64,000 nt of DNA from positions 7,954,501 through 8,018,500 of the forward strand of contig NZ_RJKL01000001.1 of assembly GCF_003751945.1 (NCBI RefSeq). Reading direction: 5' to 3'. The notes below the pieces were generated by a model, which was not told where the DNA came from, made no database searches, and saw only the letters and a list, made by a program, of their open reading frames with translations. The DNA comes from Couchioplanes caeruleus. Lineage in GTDB: Bacteria > Actinomycetota > Actinomycetes > Mycobacteriales > Micromonosporaceae. This document shows, piece by piece, positions 1 to 7,766 of this stretch (positions within the stretch are counted from its first letter, which is position 1; each line of letters opens with the position of its first letter). Position numbers and translations under genes: made by a program.

Positions 1-608
1 CCGATGACGAACAGCCGCGGCGACAGCAGCATCTCCACGTGCCGCAGGTAGTTCTGGACCCGCGGGGCCCACTGCTCCCAGCTCAGGTCCTCCTGCTCGC
101 GGGCGCGGTCGGAGGCGCGCAGCTCGGCGTCGCCGCCGTCGAGTTCGAGGTGGCCGAGCTCGGTGTTCGGGATCAGGGTGCCGTCGAGGAACAGGGCGCT
201 GCCGATGCCCGTACCGAAGGTCAGCATCATCACCAGGCCGCGCTCGTCGCGCCCGGCGCCGAACGCGACCTCGGCGACGCCCGCGGCGTCGGCGTCGTTG
301 AGCACCGACACCGGCCGGCCGAGCCGCTCGGTGAACAGCCGCGCCGCCGGTGCGCCGATCCATGACTTGTCGACGTTCGCCGCGGTCCGGATGACGCCGT
401 CGACCACCACGCCGGGAAAGGTGACCCCGACCCGGTCGTACCCGTCGAACCGGCCGGCGACCTCCGCGACCGCCTCGACCACGCTCGTCACGTCGGCCGG
501 CTGCGGCGTCGGTACCCGGTATCGCTCCGCGAGCAGCTCGCCCTGCCCGGTGTCGACCGGTGCGCCCTTCACGCCGGACCCGCCGATGTCGATGCCCAGG
601 ATGGCCAT
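1..608 (-). CDS. ppgK: Polyphosphate glucokinase (ROK family), C-terminus cut off by window edge
   Basis: ROK-family sugar kinase that phosphorylates glucose using polyphosphate (and usually ATP) to give glucose-6-phosphate in the cytoplasm. The visible N-terminal ~202 residues begin [15 protein letters not shown], the ROK phosphate-binding loop, followed by a VGVTFPGVV segment, a VLNDADAAG segment and [13 protein letters not shown], which are typical of actinobacterial PpgK rather than ATP-only glucokinases. The ATG at 608-606 is preceded by GGAG about 9 bases upstream. About 50-60 C-terminal residues lie outside the window. It is divergent from the sigma factor at 929. Family assignment is confident; cofactor preference is inferred from the family. 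Confidence 0.9.
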   Translation of the reverse strand, partial: MAILGIDIGGSGVKGAPVDTGQGELLAERYRVPTPQPADVTSVVEAVAEVAGRFDGYDRVGVTFPGVVVDGVIRTAANVDKSWIGAPAARLFTERLGRPVSVLNDADAAGVAEVAFGAGRDERGLVMMLTFGTGIGSALFLDGTLIPNTELGHLELDGGDAELRASDRAREQEDLSWEQWAPRVQNYLRHVEMLLSPRLFVI

Positions 609-636
609 GTCCCGTTCTCCGTCCCCGGTGCGTTCC

Positions 637-700
637 GGATGTCGCAGTGCGTTTCTCGGATGTCCCAGTGCGTTGTTTCTCGGATGTCCCAGTGCGTTTC
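637..700. repeat. Three-copy direct repeat between ppgK and the sigma factor gene
   Basis: Three near-identical copies of a 19-24 base unit beginning GGATGTCSCAGTGCG and followed by TTTC lie at 637-657, 658-681 and 682-700, with a fourth truncated GGATCTGTG. They occupy the ppgK-proximal part of the 320-base divergent gap 609-928. The remainder of that gap holds a candidate -10 TAGCGT at about 858 and the GGAGGA ribosome site of the sigma gene. The repeats could be operator half-sites or simple slippage products; nothing decides this. Confidence 0.75.
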
Positions 701-928
701 GGATCTGTGTACCCATGAGCACCCGGGATCGAATCGTGTCATCCGGGCACCCGTGACCGAATCCTGCCATCCGCCGGTGCACACTTCCGAGGCACCTGAT
801 GCAGTTGTCACCCAACGTGACTCATACTTTCGGCTAGTCAACGCTCGTCCGAGCGGCTAGCGTGGGAGGGAGTGAATGGTCGCCGCGCGCGGGCACGGCT
901 CTCTGCCCGCTGATGGAGGACCTCCGTT

Positions 929-1720
929 ATGACCGTTACCGCTCCGAAGGCCGGCACGGGGAGTGACACCGCGTCGGACAGTGCCGCGGACTTGCTCGAC
1001 GCCATGGCCGCCGTGCCCGCCGAGGACCGCCGCCACGCCGCGCTGCGGGACCGGGCGATCGAGGCCTGGCTACCCCTGGCCCGCCACCTCGCCCACCGCT
1101 ACTCCGGCCGCGGCGAACCCACCGACGACCTCATCCAGACCGCCACCGTCGGCCTCATCAAAGCCGTCGACAAGTTCGACCCCACCCGCGGCGTCGACTT
1201 CGCCGGCTACGCCATCCCCACCATCATCGGCGAGATCAAACGCCACTTCCGCGACCGCACCTGGTCCGTCCGCGTCCCCCGCCGCCTCCAGGAACTCCGC
1301 CTGGCCATCACCGAAGCCAACGCCACCCTCACCCACACCCTCGGCCGATCCCCGACCGTCGCCGACATCGCCACCCACCTCGGCGTCACCGAGGAAGACG
1401 TCCTCGAAGGCCTCGAAGGCGCCCGCGCCTACAACGCCACCAGCCTCTCCACCCCGATCAGCGCCGACGGCACCACCGAACTCGGCGACACCCTCGGCAG
1501 CGAGGACCACGAATACGAACTCGCCGAAACCCGCGTCGCCCTCGGCCCCGCCCTGGCCACCCTCGACCCCCGCGAACAGAAGATCCTCACCCTGCGCTTC
1601 TACGGCAACCTCACCCAGTCCCAGATCGCCGACCAGATCGGCATCTCCCAGATGCACGTCAGCCGCCTGCTCACCAAGGCCCTGACCAAGCTGCGCACCC
1701 AGCTCGACGCCGCACGCTGA
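929..1720 (+). CDS. RNA polymerase sigma factor, SigB/SigF/SigG family
   Basis: A 263-residue group 3 sigma factor that would direct RNA polymerase to stress or developmental promoters. Region 2 (about residues 45-115) includes DDLIQTATVGLIKAVDKFD and GEIKRHFRDRTW, the signature of the SigB/F/G group. Region 3 follows (AITEANATLTHTLGRSPT), and region 4 (residues about 205-260) has LTQSQIADQIGISQMHVSRL, the -35 helix-turn-helix. The ATG is preceded by GGAGGA (915-920) at ideal spacing. No anti-sigma gene adjoins it; partner-switch proteins sit 37 kb away in this window. A second relative with an extra STAS domain is encoded at 36839. Confident in family, not in regulon. Confidence 0.93.
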   Translation: MTVTAPKAGTGSDTASDSAADLLDAMAAVPAEDRRHAALRDRAIEAWLPLARHLAHRYSGRGEPTDDLIQTATVGLIKAVDKFDPTRGVDFAGYAIPTIIGEIKRHFRDRTWSVRVPRRLQELRLAITEANATLTHTLGRSPTVADIATHLGVTEEDVLEGLEGARAYNATSLSTPISADGTTELGDTLGSEDHEYELAETRVALGPALATLDPREQKILTLRFYGNLTQSQIADQIGISQMHVSRLLTKALTKLRTQLDAAR

Positions 1721-1725
1721 CACCC

Positions 1726-1750
1726 GCCGCCCCCGCCCACCGGGGGCGGC
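1726..1750 (+). terminator. Hairpin terminator after the sigma factor gene
   Basis: Perfect 10-bp GC stem (GCCGCCCCCG / CGGGGGCGGC) with a CCCAC loop, 5 bases after the stop codon. There is no T-tract, as is common in high-GC actinobacteria. Confidence 0.8.
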
Positions 1751-1845
1751 GCCGTCATGTCCGCCCCCACCCCGGGAGTGCGGCCGTCATGTCCGCCCAC
1801 CGAGGGTGCCGCCGGCGTGTCCAGACCCCCGGCGTGTCCAGACCC
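1751..1845. repeat. Short direct repeats in the 1721-2102 intergenic gap
   Basis: GCCGTCATGTCCGCCC occurs at 1751 and again at 1783. A 17-base unit beginning CCGGCGTGTCCAG is then tandemly duplicated at 1812-1828 and 1829-1845. The rest of this 380-base gap (1846-2054) is GC-rich and I see no gene in it. Probably replication-slippage products downstream of the terminator. Confidence 0.7.
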
Positions 1846-2054
1846 CAACGCCCACGCGGTCCGCGGGACGTCCGGCGCGTGATCCCCGCCGCGGAAGTGG
1901 GGAATCCTCCAGGGGGCGGCGCGTGAGCCTGCGCACCCGCGCTCGCCCTAACCGCGGCGTGCGGCACAGGGGCGTGGACGGGCAGGGGATCGCGTAGCCC
2001 TGAAGGCGTCGGCCCCGACGCGAACGGTCGGCGGCTGTGCACGTACGGAAGAAC

Positions 2055-2083
2055 GCGCCGCCTCCGTGAGGCGGAGACGGCGC
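2055..2083 (-). terminator. Hairpin terminator downstream of the GSP17M-like gene
   Basis: Outer stem GCGCCG/CGGCGC enclosing a smaller CCTC/GAGG stem, 20 bases past the stop codon of the minus-strand gene at 2103. Confidence 0.65.
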
Positions 2084-2102
2084 GCAACCGTGAAACGCCC
2101 GG

Positions 2103-2675
2103 CTACGAGGAAGGCGAATGGGTCTGCCAGTTGAGCCGGGTGAGCAACTGGCGGGCGCCGTCGGCGGCGTCCGCGTCGACGATCACCGCGTACTGGGCGG
2201 CCTGCAGCGAGCTGCGCGACGAGAAGTCCCGCCGGCCGCCGCTCATGGCCTGCGCGATGGCGCCGAAGACGGCGCCCCAGACCGCGCCGACGATCAGGCC
2301 GAGCAGGATCACGCTCACCCAGCTCGAGTCGCTGAAGAGGCCGAAGAAGAGGCCGATGAACAGGCCGAACCAGGCGCCGCTGGCGGCGCCGGCGAGCGCC
2401 GCGCGACCCACGGTCACCCGGCCGAGGACGTTCTCCACCAGCCGCAGGTCGGTGCCGATGATGCTGGTCCGCTCGACCGGGAACTTGTTGTCGGACAGGT
2501 AGTCGACGGCCTGCTGCGCCTGCAGGTAGTTCGGGTATGTCGCCACCGAGACGGTCGGGCCCGGATGCGCGGCCTGGGGGGCCGGGTCGGTGGCGGGCGT
2601 GAACGGCACGCCCGCCGGGCCGGGCGGAACGGTGCCGGACGCGCCCGGCATGGTGGGTTCGGTGGGGGTGGACAT
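2103..2675 (-). CDS. GSP17M-domain (general stress protein 17M-like) membrane-associated protein
   Basis: 190 residues. A disordered Pro-rich N-terminus (1-38) precedes a GSP17M-like domain beginning VSVATYPNYLQAQQAVDYLSD, with the typical FPVERTSIIGTDLRLVENVLGRVT strand-helix. Two hydrophobic glycine-rich segments follow (about 93-115 and 121-143), as in the YflT/heat-induced stress protein family. The molecular role is unknown; homologues are stress-induced and often under SigB/F-type control. The start is an ATG with AGGAGG 6 bases upstream. It follows the PAP2 gene by 19 bases, so the two are probably co-transcribed. No sigma-F-type promoter is visible directly in front. Confidence 0.8.
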   Translation of the reverse strand: MSTPTEPTMPGASGTVPPGPAGVPFTPATDPAPQAAHPGPTVSVATYPNYLQAQQAVDYLSDNKFPVERTSIIGTDLRLVENVLGRVTVGRAALAGAASGAWFGLFIGLFFGLFSDSSWVSVILLGLIVGAVWGAVFGAIAQAMSGGRRDFSSRSSLQAAQYAVIVDADAADGARQLLTRLNWQTHSPSS

Positions 2676-2694
2676 CGGTTCCTCCTACGGGGGT

Positions 2695-3582
2695 TCAGCC
2701 GCGGCGATCGCCTGCGGCGAGACGTATCCAGATCGCGAAGACTCCCGCCACCGCGGCGATGATGGCCGCCACGCCGGCGGCGAACGCGAGGCTGCCGGGG
2801 ACGAGGTCCGGGGCGGCCCAGCGGGCGAGCAGCACGGCGCCGAGGCCGAGCAGCGCGCCGGCGGCGCCGAGCGCGCCCACGGCGGCGAACAGCAGCATCG
2901 CCGTGCGGTTGGGGCGGGCCACGACGCCGGTGATGCCGGCCCGGCGGGCCCGTACCAGGGTCGAACCCAACGCGCCCCAGGCCAGGACGATCAGCAGGGC
3001 GGCGACGGTGTCGCTCGGGCGGTGCCATTCCGCCGAGACGGTGGCGACCGCGATGGTGGCCACGTATCCCGCACCGCCCAGGGCGACCGTCCCACGGATC
3101 GCGAACGGCAGGACCAGCACCAGCGCGAACGCGACCGACGCCGCGGCCGTCGTGTGGCCGCTCGGGAACGAGTTCGGCGCGGGGAAGCCGTCGAGGTCGG
3201 GGCGCTCGAGCCGGGTCTTGAGCAGTTGGGTGGTGACGTTGGCGCCGAGGACCAGGACCGCCGCGGCGACGGCCAGATCGGCCCGGCGCCGGACCACCCC
3301 GATCGCCGCCGCCACGAGGCAGACGGCCACCAGGCTGACCAGCGTCGTGGCGTCGAGCGCGCGCCGCAGGACCTGCTCGATCCGCTCGTGGTGCACGTCC
3401 GCGCCCCGCATGACGAGCGTGTCGACGCTCTGACCGGGCGCGGTGCATACGCACAGGTAGTACACCAGGGCCACGCCCGCGGCGGCCAGCACGGCGACGC
3501 AGGCGTGGGCGATCACGTGCGTCACCCCGCGGCCGGTGCCGGGGGTGGCCGTCCGGGCCGGGCGTGAAGCCAAGGCCGTCAT
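2695..3582 (-). CDS. PAP2-superfamily membrane phosphatase
   Basis: 295-residue integral membrane phosphatase of the PAP2 (lipid phosphatase/chloroperoxidase-like) superfamily. Signature blocks are in order: K122..R126-P127, P140-S-G-H-T144 and S183...H187...D191, giving the histidine nucleophile and proton-donor pair. About six hydrophobic helices are present. The family dephosphorylates phosphatidic acid, undecaprenyl pyrophosphate or similar lipids at the membrane; the substrate here cannot be told. The ATG is preceded by AGGAGG. It heads a two-gene unit with the GSP17M-like gene and is divergent from the GsmA-like hydrolase. Confidence 0.88.
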   Translation of the reverse strand: MTALASRPARTATPGTGRGVTHVIAHACVAVLAAAGVALVYYLCVCTAPGQSVDTLVMRGADVHHERIEQVLRRALDATTLVSLVAVCLVAAAIGVVRRRADLAVAAAVLVLGANVTTQLLKTRLERPDLDGFPAPNSFPSGHTTAAASVAFALVLVLPFAIRGTVALGGAGYVATIAVATVSAEWHRPSDTVAALLIVLAWGALGSTLVRARRAGITGVVARPNRTAMLLFAAVGALGAAGALLGLGAVLLARWAAPDLVPGSLAFAAGVAAIIAAVAGVFAIWIRLAAGDRRG

Positions 3583-3783
3583 CGGCGGATGTCCTCCTGA
3601 ACGTCACGACTGGGCGATTCCGCAATGCCCACCCGGCGCCGATCTCAAGCGCGTGAGTGGGCAGTGCCACCGGCACCACGCAACTCGACTGCACCCGCGG
3701 GCGCTCTCGGCCCGCAACGGCACCCCGAGATCTTCGAACGGAGCCGAAGCAAAGATGCCGACGCCGCGATCGAGGGGACGTAG

Positions 3784-4920
3784 ATGCTGCACACCGCCCG
3801 CCGACTGCTCACCGGGCCGCTGCTGGTCGCCGCCCTTGGCGCCGGAGTGGCCGTGGCACCGGAGGCCGCGATGGCCGCCGGAGTGTCCGCAACCGTCAAG
3901 GTGAGCACCTCGCTCAAGGTGCGCTCCGCGCCGTCGCTCGCCGCCCGGGCGGTCGGCTCCCTGCGCAACGGCGCCAAGGTCACCGTCTCCTGCGTGGTGA
4001 CCGGCCAGAACGTCCGCGGCACGGTCCGCACGACCACGGCCTGGGACCGGCTGAGCACGGGCGGGTACATCTCGCACGCGTACGTGAAGACCACCCGGAC
4101 GCTGTCGCGCTGCGCCACCGGCACGCCGACCGCGGTGCGCACCAAGGCGAAGCCGGTCACGGCCGCCAAGAAGTACGTGGTCGGCACGGTCCGCAGCCTC
4201 GAGGGCCGGGTCAACCTGCGCTCGGGCCCGTCGACCTCGTCGTCGATCCTCGGCTCGGTCGCCAGCGGCACCGAGATCGACCTGGTCTGCGCGGTCGCCG
4301 GGCAGAACGTCGACGGCTCGGTGCGCACCACCACCCAGTGGGACCGGACGTCGACCGGCCGCTACATCTCGCACGGATACATCTACTCGGGCCCGCTCAA
4401 GGCGTGCACCGGCTCGTCGGTCCCCGCGCCGTCGGTGTCGCTCACCCCGGAGCAGTTCATCAAGAACTCGGTGCCGGGCGCGCAGCGCGGCTGGCGCGAG
4501 TACGGCGTCCCCGCCTCGGTGACGATCGCCCAGGCGATCCTCGAATCCGGCTGGGGCCGCAGCGGCCTCGCCTCGGTCGACAAGAACTACTTCGGCATCA
4601 AGTGCCAGAACGGTTCCTACGGGAAGCTGGCGAACGGCTGCCACACGTACCGCACCCAGGAATGCACCAAGGCCGGCAACTGCTTCTCCACCTCGGCCGT
4701 CTTCCGGACGTACGCCACGCAGTCGCACTCGTTCCGGGACCACGGCAGCTTCCTGCGGGTGAACCCGCGCTACAAGCCGGCGTTCGCCTACACCAAGAAC
4801 GCCAACAAGTTCATCTGGAAGGTCTGGAAGGCCGGCTACGCCACGGACCCCAACTACTACACCAAGGTCACCGGCATCATGGCGTCCTGGAACCTCTACC
4901 AGTACGACACCTTCAAGTAG
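3784..4920 (+). CDS. gsmA: Secreted cell-wall hydrolase: two SH3 domains plus glucosaminidase, GsmA-like
   Basis: 378 residues: a signal peptide (1-32, cleavage near AMA-AG), a first bacterial SH3 domain (about 37-105), a second SH3 domain (about 137-208), then a GH73-type endo-N-acetylglucosaminidase domain (about 222-378) with candidate catalytic Glu254 in AILESGWG and the YFGIKC block. This is the architecture described for the Actinoplanes missouriensis sporangiospore maturation hydrolase GsmA, which separates spores inside the sporangium. The start has GAGGGG 6 bases upstream. A GCCGAA hexamer at 3743-3748 resembles a FliA-type -10 element but I find no matching -35. It is followed by a strong terminator. 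Orthology to GsmA is inferred from layout. Confidence 0.82.
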   Translation: MLHTARRLLTGPLLVAALGAGVAVAPEAAMAAGVSATVKVSTSLKVRSAPSLAARAVGSLRNGAKVTVSCVVTGQNVRGTVRTTTAWDRLSTGGYISHAYVKTTRTLSRCATGTPTAVRTKAKPVTAAKKYVVGTVRSLEGRVNLRSGPSTSSSILGSVASGTEIDLVCAVAGQNVDGSVRTTTQWDRTSTGRYISHGYIYSGPLKACTGSSVPAPSVSLTPEQFIKNSVPGAQRGWREYGVPASVTIAQAILESGWGRSGLASVDKNYFGIKCQNGSYGKLANGCHTYRTQECTKAGNCFSTSAVFRTYATQSHSFRDHGSFLRVNPRYKPAFAYTKNANKFIWKVWKAGYATDPNYYTKVTGIMASWNLYQYDTFK

Positions 4921-4931
4921 GTCGCTCGTCC

Positions 4932-4977
4932 TCACCCCCGTCGGCGGAACCTCGCCGACGGGGGTGATTCGCGTTTT
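4932..4977 (+). terminator. Strong rho-independent terminator after gsmA-like gene
   Basis: A perfect 15-bp stem (arms 4932-4946 and 4953-4967) with a GAACCT loop is followed by TTCGCGTTTT. This is the clearest intrinsic terminator in the window. Confidence 0.95.
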
Positions 4978-7332
4978 ATGCTCCGTTCGGTGGGGAGCAG
5001 GGGTACGGCAGCGCAGGACGGCACGGCCGGGACCCGGCGGGCCCGCTTCGTCGGCACCGCCCTGGCCGCTCTGGTCCTCGGGCCCGGCCTCGCCGTCACG
5101 GCGTTCGCCGCCGGGGCGCTGCGCGACAACCAGCGCGCGCAGGCGGACCGGGTCATGGACCAGCGCACGGCGCTCGCCCGCGCCGCCGTCACCGGCGAGA
5201 CCGGGCGCTACCGCGACCTCATCCAGGTCGTCGCCGCCGGCCTGGGCACGAACGTCCGGCTCACCGCCGCCGACTTCGCCGCCGCCACCGCGCCCCTGGA
5301 GCGGGCCGGGCTGGTCGGTGCCACCTCGGTGGCCTTCGTGGTCGCCACCTCGCCCGGACAGATCCCGGCAACCCAGCGACTCTGGCGCTCGCGCGGCGTC
5401 ACCGGCCTGGTCCTGCGGCCGCACGGCACACCGCGGGAGCATCTCTTCTCGGTCCTGCGCCGGGACCTGAACCACGGCGGCGCCGGCACGCTGGGCGTCG
5501 ACGTCGCGTCCGCGCCGGAGGCGGCCGCGGCGCTGGCCGAGTCCCGGCGTACGGGACAGCCCTCGGTGTCGGACGCCTACGTGCTGCTGCGCGACCGCGG
5601 TCTGCCGGCACCGCGGCAGCAGCTCTCGTTCATGTTCGCCGCGCCGGTCTTCGGCGCCGGCGCGCTGCCGGAGTTCCGCGGGTGGCTGGCGCTGGGCCTG
5701 CGTGGCAGGGACTTCCTCGGCGGCGTGCTCGGTACCGCCAGCCAGGGCCTGCTCGACGGCGAGCTGTACGCCACCGACGGCAGCGGTCGCCGCGTCCAGG
5801 TGGCCGCCTACGACGCCCGGGGCGGCCGGGACCTGATCCGGCAGGCCAGCTTCCCGGTCGCCGACCGCCACTGGGCCCTGCTGACCGCCGCCGACGCGCG
5901 CTACCTGCCGGGGGCGCGCAGCAGCACCCCGGCAGCCGTGCTGCACGGCGGCATCGCTGTCAGCGTCATGCTGGCGCTGCTGGTCTGGGTCCTGGCGACC
6001 GGCCGCCACCGGGCCCGCGCCCAGGTACTGCTGGCGACCGCCGACCTGCGCGGCGCCGAGGCGGAGAGCCGTCGCCAGGCCGGCCTGCTGAGCGCCATCA
6101 TGGCGAGCCTGGGCGACGGCGTCGGCGTGGTCGACGACCAGGGGAGGTTCCTGCTGCACAACCCGGCGGCCAAGGCGCTGCTCGGCGTCGCCGACGACAT
6201 CGAGGGGCCCCAGGGCTGGCAGGAGCACTACGGGCTGTTCCGCGCCGACGGCCGGACGCCGTTCCCGGTCGAGGAGCTGCCGCTGGTCCGCGCGCTGCAC
6301 GGCGAGGCGTCCGACGACGTCGAGATGGTGATCCGCAACGAGAACCGTCCGGACGGCATCCTGGTCAGCGTCGACGGCCGCCCTCTCGACCCCAGCGCCG
6401 GGCTGCGCGGCGCGGTGGCGGTCTTCCATGACATCACCGAGCTGCGCCGCTACGAGACCGACCTGGCCGTCTTCGCCGGGGTCGTGGCGCACGACCTCAA
6501 GGCGCCGCTGTCGGTGATCCGCGGGCACTGCGAGACGGCGGCCGACGAGCTCGCCGACGCTGCGCCGGTTCCCGAGGTGACGGCGGCCCGGGCTTCCCTG
6601 GACCGCATCGCGCGGGCCGTCGACCGGATGGCCGCGATGATCGACACGTTGCTGGCATACACGACCGCGCGGGACGCCCCGCTCACCCTGCGGGCCGTCC
6701 CGCTCGGCCCGTTGGTGGCCGAGGTGGTCGAGCACCGGACCGAGCAGCCGCGACCCGCCGGCACGCCGCCGCCGGAGATCTACGTGGGTCCGCTCCCGGT
6801 GGTCGAGGCCGACCCCGCGATGCTGCGGCACGTGCTGGACAACCTGGTCGGCAACGCGCTCAAGTACGTACCGCCGGGCCGGCCGGCCCGTATCGACGTG
6901 GCGGCCACGCCCGCGGATCCGGGCTGGACCCGCGTCGAGGTCGCCGACCGCGGCATCGGGATCCCCGCGGAGGACCAGCCGGCCATCTTCGAGGCCTTCC
7001 ACCGCGCCCGCAGCGCCGCCGGGTACGCCGGCACCGGCCTCGGCCTGGCGATCTGCCGGCGCATCGTGGAGCGTCACGGCGGTGCCATCGGCGTGGCGGA
7101 CAACCCGGGCGGTGGCACCCGCTTCTTCTTCACCCTGCCGCTGGCCGCGACGGCTCCGGACGAGCGGGCCGCCCTCGACCGCGCGTGCGCCGAGCGGGCC
7201 GCGATCGGGCAGGCGGCCCTGCCGCGGCCCGAGGACGACGACGAGCGGCCCCGCGCCGGACCGCTCAGGCCGGCCGGGACGGCATCAGATCCGCCACGCA
7301 CGCGAGAAGCTGGGCCGGCAGGAAGGGCTTGA
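4978..7332 (+). CDS. Membrane sensor histidine kinase (CHASE-type sensor, PAS, HisKA, HATPase)
   Basis: 784 residues. One membrane helix (about 25-47), a ~280-residue extracytoplasmic CHASE-like domain and a second helix (about 325-345) are followed by a PAS domain (about 372-490), a HisKA domain with H505 in VVAHDLKAPLSVIRGH, and an HATPase with N box DNLVGNALKYV, D..G box DRGIGIP and GTGLGLAICRR. The C-terminal tail (after about 730) is charged and probably disordered. It would autophosphorylate on H505 and pass phosphate to a response regulator, plausibly the single-domain one at 7265, whose gene overlaps its 3' end by 68 bases on the other strand. The start follows the terminator T-tract directly with no ribosome site. 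A GTG at 4990 or a leaderless message are alternatives. Confidence 0.85.
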   Translation: MLRSVGSRGTAAQDGTAGTRRARFVGTALAALVLGPGLAVTAFAAGALRDNQRAQADRVMDQRTALARAAVTGETGRYRDLIQVVAAGLGTNVRLTAADFAAATAPLERAGLVGATSVAFVVATSPGQIPATQRLWRSRGVTGLVLRPHGTPREHLFSVLRRDLNHGGAGTLGVDVASAPEAAAALAESRRTGQPSVSDAYVLLRDRGLPAPRQQLSFMFAAPVFGAGALPEFRGWLALGLRGRDFLGGVLGTASQGLLDGELYATDGSGRRVQVAAYDARGGRDLIRQASFPVADRHWALLTAADARYLPGARSSTPAAVLHGGIAVSVMLALLVWVLATGRHRARAQVLLATADLRGAEAESRRQAGLLSAIMASLGDGVGVVDDQGRFLLHNPAAKALLGVADDIEGPQGWQEHYGLFRADGRTPFPVEELPLVRALHGEASDDVEMVIRNENRPDGILVSVDGRPLDPSAGLRGAVAVFHDITELRRYETDLAVFAGVVAHDLKAPLSVIRGHCETAADELADAAPVPEVTAARASLDRIARAVDRMAAMIDTLLAYTTARDAPLTLRAVPLGPLVAEVVEHRTEQPRPAGTPPPEIYVGPLPVVEADPAMLRHVLDNLVGNALKYVPPGRPARIDVAATPADPGWTRVEVADRGIGIPAEDQPAIFEAFHRARSAAGYAGTGLGLAICRRIVERHGGAIGVADNPGGGTRFFFTLPLAATAPDERAALDRACAERAAIGQAALPRPEDDDERPRAGPLRPAGTASDPPRTREAGPAGRA

Positions 7333-7630
7333 GCAGCGTCGCGCTGGCGCCGACCTCCCCGGCACGGGCGTCGCCCGGCAGCAGCGAGCCGCTGGCCAGC
7401 ACCACCGGGATGTGCTCCAGGCCCGGGTCGGCGCGGATCGCCCGGCAGAGCTCGAGCCCGCTCATCCGGGGCATGTCCACGTCGGTGATCACGACGTCCG
7501 GCTTGTGCCGGCGGACGGCTTCGAGGGCCTCCGCGCCGTCGGTGGCCGCGACGACCTCGTGGCCGGCCCGCTCCAGCGCCCGGCGGAGCACGAGCAGGAT
7601 GTCCTCGTGGTCCTCTGCAACAACGATCAT
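7265..7630 (-). CDS. Single-domain response regulator (CheY-like receiver)
   Basis: 121 residues forming only a receiver domain: acidic pocket E6-D7, phosphoacceptor D50 (VVITDVDMP), S80 in VVLASG and K101 in TLLKPF. With no output domain it probably acts by protein contact or as a phosphate shuttle. It is convergent with and overlaps (68 bases) the histidine kinase gene, which makes the kinase its likely partner. GGGAGAGG lies upstream of the ATG. Confident in fold; the partner is an inference. Confidence 0.9.
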   Translation of the reverse strand: MIVVAEDHEDILLVLRRALERAGHEVVAATDGAEALEAVRRHKPDVVITDVDMPRMSGLELCRAIRADPGLEHIPVVLASGSLLPGDARAGEVGASATLLKPFLPAQLLACVADLMPSRPA

Positions 7631-7751
7631 GACGCCTGCCTCTCCCGCGCTCCGCCTGTCGCAGGCACAAAGAGCGACGCGCCCGGGCGGACACGGGCGT
7701 CGGCCGAATCGTTGCCGGATTAATCACCGGGCATTCCGCGAGCGGAGTGCC

Positions 7752-7757
7752 TATTGT
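7752..7757 (+). promoter_or_regulatory. Candidate leaderless -10 element for hrpA
   Basis: TATTGT (TANNNT type) ends 9 bases before the hrpA ATG, and no ribosome site lies between, suggesting leaderless transcription. Confidence 0.45.
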
Positions 7758-7766
7758 TGACCCGCC

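Noticed and set aside
3743..3748. FliA-type promoter for the gsmA-like gene
   Set aside because: GCCGAA is present, but no CTCA-like -35 lies 15-17 bases upstream; not listed as a promoter.
3604..7077. A 1157-codon open frame on the minus strand opposite gsmA and the histidine kinase
   Set aside because: It is antisense to two well-supported genes; its translation is Arg/Gly/Ala-rich with no domain, a usual artefact of 72% GC.
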